From Rhizobium sp. Pop5 (GTDB lineage Bacteria; Pseudomonadota; Alphaproteobacteria; Rhizobiales; Rhizobiaceae), in the NCBI RefSeq assembly GCF_024721175.1, contig NZ_CP099399.1:2170001-2234000 (forward strand): a DNA stretch of 64,000 bases, read 5' to 3'. Below are positions 1-8,396 of this stretch, in pieces (within the stretch, counting starts at the first letter, position 1; each line of letters opens with the position of its first letter). The position numbers and the translations under genes are program-made. Below the pieces are notes generated by a model. That model had not been told where the DNA came from and did not search any database. It saw nothing but the letters and a program-made list of their open reading frames with translations.

Positions 1-193
1 CGACGACATCATCGCCCGCGCCGCCTTTCGGCTTGACGATCCTGGCGCCGCCCGCACCCCGCGGAGCAAGGCTTGCCCATTTCGGCCGCCGCTCCTCGTC
101 GTTCCAGAGTTCATCCGGCACGACGAAGCAAGCGCCGATTTCGCGCAGCTCGCCGTCGAAATAGCCCCTTTCGTTCGCGATCACCGTCACCAT
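1..193 (-). CDS. Prophage protein of unknown function, cut by the left window edge
   Basis: The reading frame starts at ATG 193-191 and stays open to the window edge, giving about 64 residues. It lies 5 bp downstream of the cement-protein gene on the same strand, so it continues the late phage operon. The visible part is hydrophilic with a Gly/Ala/Lys-rich stretch near the edge. I do not recognise the family. In head modules of this type the next gene is usually a small head-completion or tail protein, but nothing in the visible part proves that. Confidence 0.6.
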   Translation of the reverse strand, partial: MVTVIANERGYFDGELREIGACFVVPDELWNDEERRPKWASLAPRGAGGARIVKPKGGAGDDVV

Positions 194-198
194 GGCGG

Positions 199-603
199 TT
201 ACTCCGTCGCCGCGACCACGCCGGCGGTGATCTTGCCCGTTGTCGGCGCCGTTCCCGTCACGTCGTAATAAAGGCGGAAGAAGCGCTCGTCGGCGTCGCG
301 CGGCACGCTGTCGATATTGATCTTCTTGCCGAGCGCAAGGTCGGCAAGAGCAAGCAAGCCCGTCGTGCCGATCTGCTTCGGCGAAGCGAAGGCTTCGTTG
401 TCGTCGACCTGCACCTTGACTTCGAGCGAGGTCAGGTTGTTGAACGCCTCGACCACCTGGATCGAAAGCGGGATCTTCTTACCCTTGCCGATATTGCGCA
501 CCGTGCCGGTAGCGATCGGGCCAAGGTTGATCACATTGGTGCTCGCCGCATCGGCGGTGATCGCCTGCGCGTCGGAAAGCAGGCTCTGCTTGTCGAAAAT
601 CAT
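199..603 (-). CDS. Phage capsid cement protein, Bbp16-like
   Basis: 134 residues starting MIFDKQSLLSDAQAIT. The protein resembles the Bbp16 family, named from Bordetella phage BPP-1, where it decorates and stabilises the capsid shell. The frame is open far upstream, but the Met at 603 gives the family's usual N-terminus, and the longer version would run into the capsid gene. It lies directly after the major capsid gene (83-bp gap), the family's usual place. No signal peptide or membrane segment is visible. The family call is from remembered sequence likeness; position and size support it. Confidence 0.8.
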   Translation of the reverse strand: MIFDKQSLLSDAQAITADAASTNVINLGPIATGTVRNIGKGKKIPLSIQVVEAFNNLTSLEVKVQVDDNEAFASPKQIGTTGLLALADLALGKKINIDSVPRDADERFFRLYYDVTGTAPTTGKITAGVVAATE

Positions 604-686
604 CTGAGATGCCTCTCGGGTCTGGTGATGTCTTGGGAAGGTTTGCCCGGCGCCATTGGCGACGGGCATATGCCGATGAGCCGCCG

Positions 687-1706
687 CTAGACCGCAGCCG
701 GCACTGCCGCCTCGGTATTGAGGATGGCGTCGGTCTCGCGGATCGGAATGCCGCGATAAGCCCGCACTTCCTTGCCCTCGACGGTCATGTGCGTCAGGCC
801 GGTATAGTTCGGGTTGGCCGCCAGCAGGCTTCGGTCGCTCGACTGCACGTCGAGGATTTCGAGCACGTCGCGGTTCATGTAGATCGCGATGCGGCTGGCA
901 ACACCGTCGCGGCGGCGCGACTGCAGGCGATAGTAGGCCTTGCGCATCAGCGCCCAGAGATCGACGGAGCCGGCGAGCATGTTGGACACGTCGATATTGG
1001 CGACGCGGGCATTGTAGCGCCAGTCCTTGACGAACATGCCGACATGCCAGCACCAGTAGTCTTCCTTGCGGAAATAGGGCTGGCCGCTTTCGTCGAGCAC
1101 ACGCTGCTCGCCCTTGTCCTCATGGCTGACGCCGGCCTTGGTGCCCTTGGGATAGATCAGCGAGCTCGCATGATCGCCCCAGGTGACGAACCAGATCGAG
1201 GTATTGTCGCTGCCCGTGCCGCCGCCGTTCACCACCTGGTTTGCGATGGTGCCGCGCGTGTCGGAATAGCTGGAATAGCGGGCAGAAAGTCCCTTGAACT
1301 TCTCCGGCGTCGTCTCGGTATTATGGTAGAAGATGCCGGTCGCCACCTCCTGGTTCATCGCCTCCATGAAGGGTGCTGCCGAGGTCAGCCGTTCCTTGGC
1401 CGGATCGGGTGCGAGTTTCAAGAGGCGCACGTCGACGCCGGACATGGCCTCGACGAAGCCTGTGGTGTCGTCGACCTGCTGCATGGTCGCCTTGGATTGC
1501 GGAACGCCCTGGTAGAGGCGGCCCCAGGCGACGGACGGCAGGCCGGTGCGGATCATGTGGCGGTGCGAGGCGCCCATGTTGCATTCGGTCGCGATCGCGT
1601 CGTCGAGAATGGGGTTCTGCTGGGACAACAGTTCGACAACCGAGCCCTCCGTCGAGCCCTTGTGCATGTCGATCAGTTGAGGGAAGCTATTGCCGATTGT
1701 TGCCAT
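687..1706 (-). CDS. Phage major capsid protein
   Basis: 339 residues starting MATIGNSFPQLIDMHKGSTE. It matches the pattern of major head proteins of BPP-1-like podoviruses: an N-terminal part on the 'multiple states' of the capsid target region, a central segment with an SSY/SDTRGT stretch, and a C-terminal segment ending in YRGIPIRETDAILNTE, a common feature of these shell proteins. It forms the icosahedral shell. It is preceded by the putative scaffold gene and followed by the cement gene, the standard order. The frame is intact with no internal stop, so the module is not obviously decayed. Confidence 0.9.
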   Translation of the reverse strand: MATIGNSFPQLIDMHKGSTEGSVVELLSQQNPILDDAIATECNMGASHRHMIRTGLPSVAWGRLYQGVPQSKATMQQVDDTTGFVEAMSGVDVRLLKLAPDPAKERLTSAAPFMEAMNQEVATGIFYHNTETTPEKFKGLSARYSSYSDTRGTIANQVVNGGGTGSDNTSIWFVTWGDHASSLIYPKGTKAGVSHEDKGEQRVLDESGQPYFRKEDYWCWHVGMFVKDWRYNARVANIDVSNMLAGSVDLWALMRKAYYRLQSRRRDGVASRIAIYMNRDVLEILDVQSSDRSLLAANPNYTGLTHMTVEGKEVRAYRGIPIRETDAILNTEAAVPAAV

Positions 1707-1712
1707 GTCTCT

Positions 1713-2447
1713 TTAGCCTTTCGGTGCATCGTTCGGAAACAGAACATGCGCTGGATCGACGGGTCTGCCCGTGCCTCCGGCGCCGCCGGTGGCCGGATCG
1801 TCCTCTCTGATGAGCGCCCCGGCCTTCGCAAAAATACGAATAAGCTCCGGATGGTTGCCGCCACCACTCGCCTCCAGATATTCGCGCAGAGCCGGCGTTC
1901 CCATCGTGTTGACGAAGCGGCGGCTGTCGCGCACGGTGCCGTCCCACTTGCGCCCGCCGATCTCGGCATCGGCCTTCGCATCGTCGGCCCATTTCGAAAT
2001 CGTCTCGCCCCAGACCTTGCCGCGCGCTTCCGCACGCGCCGTCTGGATAGCGATGAAACGGTCGGCAAGCTTCTGCGCCTCGCTATTGGTCAGCCCCAGT
2101 TCCCGGAAATCGGGGCCGAGCGCGCCGAGCAGTTCCTCGTCCACTGCAATGCCGTCGGGCATGGTAAGCGTATACTTCCCATCCTCCGGAACCCTGTCGG
2201 CTTGATCAGGCGTGGTCTCGTCGCCGCCCTGCCCGGCCTTATCAAGCACATTCTGCTCGCCGGGCTTGGCAGGATCGGCCTGCACTTCGCTGCGCCCACC
2301 CTCGCCTGCATCAGCCCGTCCGGCGCCGCCCTGCTGCGGCACGTCGTCGGGAAACAACACATTCTCAGGCTCCCCGCCGCCGCTGCCGGCGCCCTCGGCG
2401 CTCCAGGCTATGTCAGGCCGGCCGATCCGCTCATGCGTCGACATCAT
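1713..2447 (-). CDS. Putative phage scaffolding protein
   Basis: About 244 residues if started at the ATG at 2447, which has GAGGAG eight bases upstream; a GTG at 2456 is the alternative. The N-terminal half is acidic and rich in Gly, Ala, Glu and Gln, apparently disordered. The middle (around YTLTMPDGIAVDEELLGALGPDFRELGLTNSEAQKLADRFI) is helical and resembles scaffold-type proteins that guide capsid assembly. It sits just upstream of the capsid gene, where scaffolds normally are, and its start overlaps the end of the Bbp19-like gene. The function rests mainly on position and composition. Confidence 0.7.
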   Translation of the reverse strand: MMSTHERIGRPDIAWSAEGAGSGGGEPENVLFPDDVPQQGGAGRADAGEGGRSEVQADPAKPGEQNVLDKAGQGGDETTPDQADRVPEDGKYTLTMPDGIAVDEELLGALGPDFRELGLTNSEAQKLADRFIAIQTARAEARGKVWGETISKWADDAKADAEIGGRKWDGTVRDSRRFVNTMGTPALREYLEASGGGNHPELIRIFAKAGALIREDDPATGGAGGTGRPVDPAHVLFPNDAPKG

Positions 2448-2772
2448 CGTCTTCACTCCTCATATTGGTGGCGACCTCGCGGTCGATGGCTTTGATGGTG
2501 GCGATCTCCAGCAGCAGGCTGGGGTAGAAGCGCTGGTCGATCTCGTCGAGCTTGGCGATCAGCTTGCGCCCCGCCCCCTGCAGGCCGAGCGCATAATGCG
2601 TGGCGCTCACCGCCTCGCCGGCAAAGGCCTCGCGGTAGATCGCGCATTGCTCAAGCATCCAGAACAGCACGCGCTTGCCCGACGGCAGTAAGAAGACCTC
2701 GCGGAAGGCGGCGGCGAGCACATCGCGCTCCCGCCGTTCGGCGGGCGTCAGGTTTTCGTCGAGTTCGCTCAT
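2431..2772 (-). CDS. Bbp19-like phage protein
   Basis: 113 residues starting MSELDENLTPAERRERDVLA. The motif region with SGKRVLFWMLEQCAIYREAF followed by a second helix matches the small Bbp19-type proteins found between portal and scaffold genes in BPP-1-like phages; their exact role is not established. The start codon overlaps the portal stop codon (TGATG), which implies translational coupling, and the 3' end overlaps the scaffold start by 17 bp. The tight packing supports this as a real gene. Confidence 0.75.
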   Translation of the reverse strand: MSELDENLTPAERRERDVLAAAFREVFLLPSGKRVLFWMLEQCAIYREAFAGEAVSATHYALGLQGAGRKLIAKLDEIDQRFYPSLLLEIATIKAIDREVATNMRSEDDDVDA

Positions 2773-4460
2773 CAGCCGAGCCCCAGTTGCTGCAGAAGGG
2801 CTGCCCCGTTCGGGTTCTCGCCGGCGCTCGCAAGCACCGCCGCCGCATCCGCGCCCGATTTCGCCGCCGGCGCCATCTTCGCCGCCATTTCGGCATTTTC
2901 GGCCATCTGCTGCTTCTGTGCGCGGGCATCGCGCAGCTGCGCCACCTCGTCGTCGGGCACGACGACGGAGGGCGGCACACCGAGATAATCGAAATAGAGA
3001 TCGACAGCCTCGTCGGCATCGACCTTGTCGAGCACCTCGGGCTTGACGGCCGAGACCTGGCCGAGGAAGGCAAAGCCCCGCTCGATACTTCCCGTCGCCA
3101 CCGCCTTCTGCGCCTGGGCGAGGATCGAGATATATTCGATCTTCAGCTCCTGGTTCTGCAATTCACGCGGCGGCGGCGGCAGTTCGCGCCGCCGGTTGAG
3201 GATCTGGTAGGTCCGGTCGATCGTCGGCTCCAGCTGCGCGCCATAGATATTTTCCAGCACCGGTCCGAGCGCGAGCAGCTTCTCCTCCTTGCGCTCGGCG
3301 ATTTCGAACTGGTTGCGCGGCTGGATGCCCTCCATCTCAGACAGCATCAGGAAGAGATCGGCATAGAAAGCCTGGCGGATGCGCTCCTGCGTCTCGCGAA
3401 TATCGCTCGCAAGCTCGGAAAGCCGGAGCTGGATCTCCATCGCCGGCCGGAAGCCCCGCCCATTGGGATCGTCGACATAGGTGATCTTCCCCGGCAGCAG
3501 CGAAGCCGGGTTGTTGCGCATCGAGGTCGGCCCGGTCATCGGCGGACGCACCAGCTTGTCGATCGCCTCGAGCTTGCGCTGCTGTTCCAGCTGCAGCATG
3601 GAAACATCGCCGAGCGCGATCTGCCCGGGCGACGTCGCATAATTGTCGTCGCCGGCAATCTCCCAGGCCGGCCCGATCAGCGGGTTCTCGTCGAAGCCGC
3701 TTTCCTCCAGCAGCCGCTTGTCGCCCGCCTGCTCCTCCCAATAGTTGGAAAGGAACGGCTTGTTGCGCTTGTCGATCCTGTCGGGATCGCGCGAAAGCCT
3801 CGGCTCGATCGCATGGCAGATCGTCAGGATCTCGTCATAGCGGCCATTGTCGTAGAAATTCTTCACCGTCTGGCTGACATTGTCGTAGCCGAAGCGCGAA
3901 ACGATGCGCTGCACCGACCAGCGGAACCGCCGGTAAAGCGTCGTCACCCTGCCGTTCTCGTCGCGCGAGATCCAGAAGCTGCCATGCAGCAGTTGCTGCA
4001 GCCGCACCACCTTGTCGCTATCCTCGGAAAGAATGCCGACCGATTGCCCGAACTGCCCGAGATCGCCATACCCTGTGTGAAAGGCATTGTAGACGTTGGA
4101 GGATTGAAACACCTCCCGCAGCCGCTGCTCGAGGGCCGCGAGATACTCCTTCACAGGCGCGAAGTCCTTCAGGTCAGGATCGTAAGTCGTCAGCCGAAAC
4201 CACGGCCGGGCTGGCGAGGTAATGCCGGAATGCATGCCCGATTTCAGCGTCCGGTGCGCAAACGTGCCCGTGCTGTCGATGATCTTGGCGCGGCTCACCG
4301 CCCCCTCGTCCTTCTCGGTCAACCGCAGCCGCGTCGGCTCGATATAATCCGCCAACTGGCGCCACACGGCCTCCCAGGGCTGACGAATACGCTTCAGCTC
4401 CTCCATCCGCCGCCGGTGATAGGTAATCTGGCTCTCATGATCCGGTGCGTTATCGCTCAT
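2772..4460 (-). CDS. Phage portal protein (head-to-tail connector)
   Basis: 562 residues when started at the ATG at 4460, which follows GGAGAAAGAC on the minus strand; a longer frame reaches 4517 but lacks a better ribosome site. It belongs to the podovirus head-to-tail connecting protein family: an N-terminal helical segment (HRRRMEELKRIRQPWEAVW), the conserved 'IEPTRLR' region, a central part with the MTGPTSMRNNPASLLPG stretch, and an Ala-rich C-terminus. It forms the dodecameric ring through which DNA enters the head. Length is usual for the family and the frame is intact. Confidence 0.92.
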   Translation of the reverse strand: MSDNAPDHESQITYHRRRMEELKRIRQPWEAVWRQLADYIEPTRLRLTEKDEGAVSRAKIIDSTGTFAHRTLKSGMHSGITSPARPWFRLTTYDPDLKDFAPVKEYLAALEQRLREVFQSSNVYNAFHTGYGDLGQFGQSVGILSEDSDKVVRLQQLLHGSFWISRDENGRVTTLYRRFRWSVQRIVSRFGYDNVSQTVKNFYDNGRYDEILTICHAIEPRLSRDPDRIDKRNKPFLSNYWEEQAGDKRLLEESGFDENPLIGPAWEIAGDDNYATSPGQIALGDVSMLQLEQQRKLEAIDKLVRPPMTGPTSMRNNPASLLPGKITYVDDPNGRGFRPAMEIQLRLSELASDIRETQERIRQAFYADLFLMLSEMEGIQPRNQFEIAERKEEKLLALGPVLENIYGAQLEPTIDRTYQILNRRRELPPPPRELQNQELKIEYISILAQAQKAVATGSIERGFAFLGQVSAVKPEVLDKVDADEAVDLYFDYLGVPPSVVVPDDEVAQLRDARAQKQQMAENAEMAAKMAPAAKSGADAAAVLASAGENPNGAALLQQLGLG

Positions 4461-4506
4461 GTCTTTCTCCATGCACGCAGGCAAAGCGCAAATCCCGCGC
4501 TGCGCC

Positions 4507-4719
4507 TCACTGCCCAAGCAACGTCTTCTTCTCGGTCGGCGCCGTCGTCGTCACCCCCTCCGGCGACGTCAGGATCGTATCCGGCCGCGACCGCACCCGA
4601 TCCTCCGTCCGCCGCCCGACGGCGGTGCGAACCGCAGCCCCATCCGGCTGCTTCAACTGCGCCGGCTCCGGCGGAAGCGCCGGCGGATCAGGCTGGGAAG
4701 GCTTGGAAAACAGACACAT
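4507..4719 (-). CDS. Small proline-rich phage protein
   Basis: 70 residues starting MCLFSKPSQPDPPALPPEP. Small proteins with this Cys-Leu-Phe start and a proline-rich front are common just upstream of portal genes in podovirus-like prophages, but I know of no assigned function. The start has only a weak ribosome site (GATCTCCC before ATG). It ends 46 bp before the portal start, on the same strand. The N-terminal Met-Cys could suggest lipid attachment, but there is no signal peptide, so I do not claim it. Confidence 0.6.
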   Translation of the reverse strand: MCLFSKPSQPDPPALPPEPAQLKQPDGAAVRTAVGRRTEDRVRSRPDTILTSPEGVTTTAPTEKKTLLGQ

Positions 4720-5297
4720 GGGAGATCATCCATCTAGCTGGCGGGAAATAGCGTCCCGAAAGAGGGAAGAGCGCGGCAAGGCCGGAAGGCAGCAAGGGAG
4801 AGTGCGTATCCGCCCCTGCCCTGCCCAACGCTCTTCCCTCCACCGGGGGGGCTAGTCCATCTCTACGTCCCGGATGGTTGTTGCGACGAACACGCAAGCG
4901 GCTGGGCTACATCATCTTCCACTACAGGCGTTTTTCGAGACGAGGTGCTGCCGCGATTCTCCTTCGCCCCAGCGGGGAGAAGATGCCGGCAGGCAGATGA
5001 GGGGGTGAGCGACGCTAGGAGCGAATGCGCTGAGCGCAAGCGAAGGACAACAATCTTACCGATCTCTGAGGTTCATTCGGCAATACGTGTGCCGACAGAG
5101 GCGCCCGGCCACAGCTCCCTGTTGTGCGATACCGTCACCTCATCCTCTTCGTTCCTGTGCCCATCACAGGAATCCCGCCACGGCGCGTCTGCGCCGTGAA
5201 TGACCCATGAGAATAGTTCCCCACGGATGGCAGCGCCGAGCACACTTTCCAATCGGCGCTTCAATAAGTACATCTGCATGCTCGTGGGAGTATCGCG
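4720..5297. other. Gap without a recognised gene, with a hairpin and a repeat
   Basis: No convincing gene is seen in these 578 bp. At 4762-4773 and 4829-4840 there are exact 12-bp inverted arms (GAGGGAAGAGCG and its complement) enclosing 55 bp, which could form a stem-loop upstream of the phage operon. A single copy of the GGGGAGAAG-type intergenic repeat follows at about 4966-5050. The small frames here have poor codon use. The gap separates the portal side of the prophage from the cargo genes. Confidence 0.6.
4966..5050. repeat. Single copy of intergenic repeat family 1
   Basis: The core GGGGAGAAGATGCCGGCAGG plus CAGATGAGGGGGTGAGCGAC is the same as one arm of the paired element at 21265-21422, including the following TAGGAGCGAATGC stretch, so the homology runs past the palindrome. 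Here only one arm is present, inside the prophage. Such elements are typical of chromosomal intergenic regions in rhizobia, so it may mark a rearrangement or later insertion. Confidence 0.75.
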
Positions 5298-5552
5298 ATG
5301 CAGATCGTAAAAGAGCTCGATGCCGTTCAGGTTGAGACCGCCTATCATTCACCACGTCGTGTTGTCATCCTTCGGCGGGAGGACGGATGGTACAGCTACG
5401 GAGAGCAATACTATTTCGTTTCCGAATGCGACGGGGAAGTTATCGCTGAAGGCTGGCATACGCTTCAGGCAGATGGCATCTATGCAACTTCCGAACTTGC
5501 GGAAGAAGAAGGTCGCGCCGCTTTTGCAAAGTGGTATGGGCGAGCCGGTTGA
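5298..5552 (+). CDS. Unknown small protein, prophage cargo
   Basis: 84 residues starting MQIVKELDAVQVETAYHSPR, with GGGAG seven bases before the ATG. It has a beta-rich look: RRVVILRREDGWYSYGEQYYF is followed by a short acidic C-terminal helix (SELAEEEGRAAFAKWYG). I do not recognise a named domain. It is on the opposite strand to the phage late genes and is followed after 47 bp by another unknown gene in the same direction, so the two may be one transcript. Accessory cargo is the likely status. Confidence 0.65.
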   Translation: MQIVKELDAVQVETAYHSPRRVVILRREDGWYSYGEQYYFVSECDGEVIAEGWHTLQADGIYATSELAEEEGRAAFAKWYGRAG

Positions 5553-5599
5553 TCTGAGAGCTTATCCCCTCGTCCCACCGTTACAAAAGACTACCAGTT

Positions 5600-5971
5600 A
5601 TGTCAGAAATCAAACAACTAAAGCGCGTAGGCTTCTTTCGTGAGCTGCCCCATGGAGATCCGGAAGGACCAAGTCTGAAGCATTTTTCTGCAGCTGTTGC
5701 TCTACAGGAGAATGCCCGCATCGTCTCCTATCTGAGATCCGGCGCTTTGTTCATCGCCTCTCCAGGATTGTCGAGAGATGTCCTGTCCGATGAACATCCT
5801 ATCATCGGGTCATTGGCATTGTGGACAGACGGCACATTCCTGTGGCCAAGCGATCTTTCCCACTATGTTGAGAAATATTCTGTCGGTTTGCCGCGGGAAT
5901 TCATCAAACACATGGAAGGCAACGCCTGGACCGTTCCAGCAGGCATCGATATTTTCAGCCTGGAAGATTGA
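5600..5971 (+). CDS. Unknown protein, prophage cargo
   Basis: 123 residues starting MSEIKQLKRVGFFRELPHGD. It contains a possible fold core with 'DEHPIIGSLALWTDGTFLWPSDLSHYVEKYSVGLPREF', recalling small proteins annotated only as hypothetical in rhizobia. There is no clear ribosome site before the ATG, so the start is uncertain. It converges on the ParE toxin gene with a 19-bp gap. Because it sits beside a toxin-antitoxin pair inside a prophage, a role in defence or immunity is conceivable, but nothing in the sequence proves it. Confidence 0.6.
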   Translation: MSEIKQLKRVGFFRELPHGDPEGPSLKHFSAAVALQENARIVSYLRSGALFIASPGLSRDVLSDEHPIIGSLALWTDGTFLWPSDLSHYVEKYSVGLPREFIKHMEGNAWTVPAGIDIFSLED

Positions 5972-5990
5972 GAGCCCCACTTTGCGGACC

Positions 5991-6335
5991 TTATCCGGCC
6001 AGCATACGTGTGAGCATATGTCTGATATGGTCCTGCGCGCCGTAGAAAATTGCAGCAATAATGATCATGCGACTACTTTCTACCGACAAGAACCAGATAG
6101 CCGCCTTGTCCCGCCGAAGAAACCGGATTCCAGGGTAAATGTCGGCTCGTAATGTCCCGATATAAGGCGTATCGACGAGACGATCGATTTCGACACGCAA
6201 TTTGCGGATCTGTTCCGCGGTACGCTCCAAAGCCTCGTCAGGCGAGTCTCCGAGTTCGACATGGGAGTCGAACAGATGATCGAAAATCAACTCAAAATCG
6301 CGTTCGGCATCCTCGGAATATTCAAGGGTCCACAC
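5991..6335 (-). CDS. parE: ParE/RelE-family toxin
   Basis: 114 residues starting MWTLEYSEDAERDFELIFDH. The pattern is that of ParE/RelE toxins: N-terminal beta strand then two helices (DFELIFDHLFDS... EQIRKLRVEIDRL), followed by a beta sheet with PYIGTLRADIYPGIRFLRRDKAAIWF. ParE members act on DNA gyrase, RelE members cleave mRNA; the sequence alone leans to ParE because its partner is a ParD-type protein. The gene overlaps the antitoxin gene upstream by 14 bp, the usual coupled arrangement. Confidence 0.88.
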   Translation of the reverse strand: MWTLEYSEDAERDFELIFDHLFDSHVELGDSPDEALERTAEQIRKLRVEIDRLVDTPYIGTLRADIYPGIRFLRRDKAAIWFLSVESSRMIIIAAIFYGAQDHIRHMLTRMLAG

Positions 6336-6597
6336 GAAGAGCCCGCCGCTTCCGCTCGATCATTGCCTCGACACGGCTTTCCATTTCCGTCGTGGAAATC
6401 ATCGGGCCTTTCAAACGCCGCTGGACCAATTCGCGAAGCGCTGCCGTTTCGGCGGTCTCAGTTTCCGTCTTTTGGCGGAGGAGTTCCAAGCCCTGCTGAA
6501 GAACGGAACTCATGCTGGAATACCGGCCGCTCTCCACCAGCGAACGGGCAAAAGCGTCCTGCTGGTCGGTCAGCGAGATCGACGATTTGACACTCAT
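6322..6597 (-). CDS. parD: ParD-family antitoxin
   Basis: 91 residues starting MSVKSSISLTDQQDAFARSL, chosen because GGAGATAAACCG stands right before this ATG; the longer frame to 6687 has no site. The N-terminus is a ribbon-helix-helix DNA-binding domain (strand KSSISLT, then helices around QQDAFARSLVESG and SMSSVLQQGLELL). The charged C-terminus would wrap the toxin. It is expected to repress its own promoter, which should lie in 6598-6875. Overlap with the toxin gene supports the pair. Confidence 0.88.
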   Translation of the reverse strand: MSVKSSISLTDQQDAFARSLVESGRYSSMSSVLQQGLELLRQKTETETAETAALRELVQRRLKGPMISTTEMESRVEAMIERKRRALRVDP

Positions 6598-6875
6598 CGG
6601 TTTATCTCCATTGAGCCGGAATTTGCTACTCAGTAGCACATCTGTCGATCTGCCGGAACCCCCTCCACCCCTCTCTCCGTTTGTCATGGAGGTGATGGCC
6701 CATGGGCCGAACTTGATCGTGACGCTGTCGATGATGTCGTAGTTGCTATTTTAGTTACAGCTGGGCCGCTATTGGCGGCCTTTGCTACCTAATTGGTTGT
6801 TATCTCCGCACTCGCAAGTATTCGCGCGCTATCTCACTACGCCGCCGGCTTGGTGTGAACTCCCGCCTACCCCAC

Positions 6876-8396
6876 TCACCCCAGCGGACTATACTCCACC
6901 TCCACATCCGCCCCATTCCCCACACCACGCCCCCTCTCCCGCTTCACCACCGGCTCCGCAAAGGTCAGCGCCAGCGCATCCCCCCTGTTCGGCGAGGGCA
7001 GGCCGCGCGCCTTCATATCCTCCTTGCTCTCCAGCTGGATCTTCCCGTCGAGCCGCGCCACCGTCTCCGGCCCGACGATATCCTGGTAGAGCGCCTCGTC
7101 ATTCGGGTCGATCGTCCCACCCGCCTTGATCCAGCGCTTCTGCATGCCCCACATTTCGGCCCGCTTGTTGAGAAAACCGGCATCGAGCGGCTTGGCCGAA
7201 AACCAGATCAGCCGCCACGACCGCCCCATCACCTCGCCGGCGCTGACGATGCCCGTGCCATAACCGGCGTCGACGAACACGGCGTCCGCCTGATGCTCCT
7301 CCTCCAGCCGGGCGATCAGTCCCGCCACCTCGACATCGTTGTCGTTCCGCGAAAGCGAGGCGAGGCTCTTCGAATAGAGCCCCTGCCGCAGCATGATCTC
7401 CAGCGTGTCGTCGCCGGTCCAGGCCGGGTCGACGCCGAGGATGACGGGCGCGAAGGCATATTGCTCGCGGCGAAGATGGCGCGCGCGCGCCTGGTCGACA
7501 TCGTCTGCGGAAATGAACTGCATGGCGGATTGGCTCGGAAACTGGCCGCGAACGCGGATCTTGAAGAAATCGCTGTCTTCGCCGTGATCTTCCCGCCATT
7601 GGGCGATCTTGGCCTTGTTGGTACCCTCCACCGTGCGGCTGTCGATTTGGCGTGTCACCCAGCGGTGACGATAGCGGCGGAAGCACTCGCGGAAACGGCC
7701 GGAATTGCGCGTCGGATTGCCGAAGACGATCCAGATGATCACCGTGTTCTCGTCGGTCAGCGCCCCTTCGGCCACCTCCCACACCTTGTCGTGGATCTTC
7801 GAAGCCTCATCGAATTCGAGCACGATGATCTTGCCCTGATTGTGCAGCCCGGCGAAGGCCTCGGTATTGTTCACCGACCAGGGCACGAAATCCTGCCGCC
7901 ACTTCTCCGACGCCGCCTTGTCCCGCGCGCGGATCGAGGTTGCCTGCACGTCGAACCAGTGCGCTGTTATCGAGGAGCGGAACCATTTGCCGATCTCCGG
8001 CGCCGTCTTGGTGCGCATCTGCGTATCGGTATTGGCCGTCGTCACCAGCATCGCCTCGTTCCAGCAGGACATCGCCCAGTTGGAAAGCATGCCCATGAAG
8101 GCCGATTTGCCGATGCCATGCCCGGAGGCGACCGCGATCTGCAGCGGCTGAAACCGCGTCGCGGGATCGCCGAGATGATCGCGAATAACCGAAAAAATAT
8201 CCCGCTGCCAAACCCGCGGCCCGGAATGCCCCTCCAGCGCCCCGACGCCCCAATCCCACGCGCTGAGGCTCCAGCCCAGCGGATCGAACTGGCAATCGCC
8301 GGCCAATTCGATAATCCCCTCGTTCGGATCGGCGGCCCCGCGCTTTGCCATTTCAGGCCCACGTCCCGCCATCTCAGCCCTCCGCCCCGCCATCAC
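6876..8396 (-). CDS. Phage terminase large subunit
   Basis: 506 residues. The ATPase half has Walker A GHGIGKS at about residues 92-98 and Walker B IIVLEFDE at 190-197. The nuclease half shows the acidic residues expected for the RNase H-like fold: D323 in GVDPAW, D376 in VFVDAGYG and D473 in NRGDALAL. It packages DNA into the prohead through the portal. It overlaps the small subunit gene by 23 bp. All key residues are present and the frame is open, so the protein may be functional. Several in-frame Met codons near the N-terminus leave the exact start open. Confidence 0.95.
   Translation of the reverse strand: MMAGRRAEMAGRGPEMAKRGAADPNEGIIELAGDCQFDPLGWSLSAWDWGVGALEGHSGPRVWQRDIFSVIRDHLGDPATRFQPLQIAVASGHGIGKSAFMGMLSNWAMSCWNEAMLVTTANTDTQMRTKTAPEIGKWFRSSITAHWFDVQATSIRARDKAASEKWRQDFVPWSVNNTEAFAGLHNQGKIIVLEFDEASKIHDKVWEVAEGALTDENTVIIWIVFGNPTRNSGRFRECFRRYRHRWVTRQIDSRTVEGTNKAKIAQWREDHGEDSDFFKIRVRGQFPSQSAMQFISADDVDQARARHLRREQYAFAPVILGVDPAWTGDDTLEIMLRQGLYSKSLASLSRNDNDVEVAGLIARLEEEHQADAVFVDAGYGTGIVSAGEVMGRSWRLIWFSAKPLDAGFLNKRAEMWGMQKRWIKAGGTIDPNDEALYQDIVGPETVARLDGKIQLESKEDMKARGLPSPNRGDALALTFAEPVVKRERGRGVGNGADVEVEYSPLG

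Noticed and set aside
609..2495. 628-codon open frame on the plus strand
   Set aside because: It lies antisense to the capsid, scaffold and cement genes, has no domain, and is explained by the GC bias of the minus-strand genes.
2787..4751. 654-codon open frame on the plus strand
   Set aside because: It is antisense to the portal gene; its His/Arg/Leu-rich product is the typical shadow of a GC-rich gene.
4770..4830. A stretch with CCGGAAGGCAGCA that recalls the loop of bacterial signal-recognition-particle RNA
   Set aside because: The CC-GGAA-GG loop and an AGCA element are present, but the flanking bases do not pair into the required long helix and the place inside a prophage is unlikely. 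A covariance-model search would settle it.
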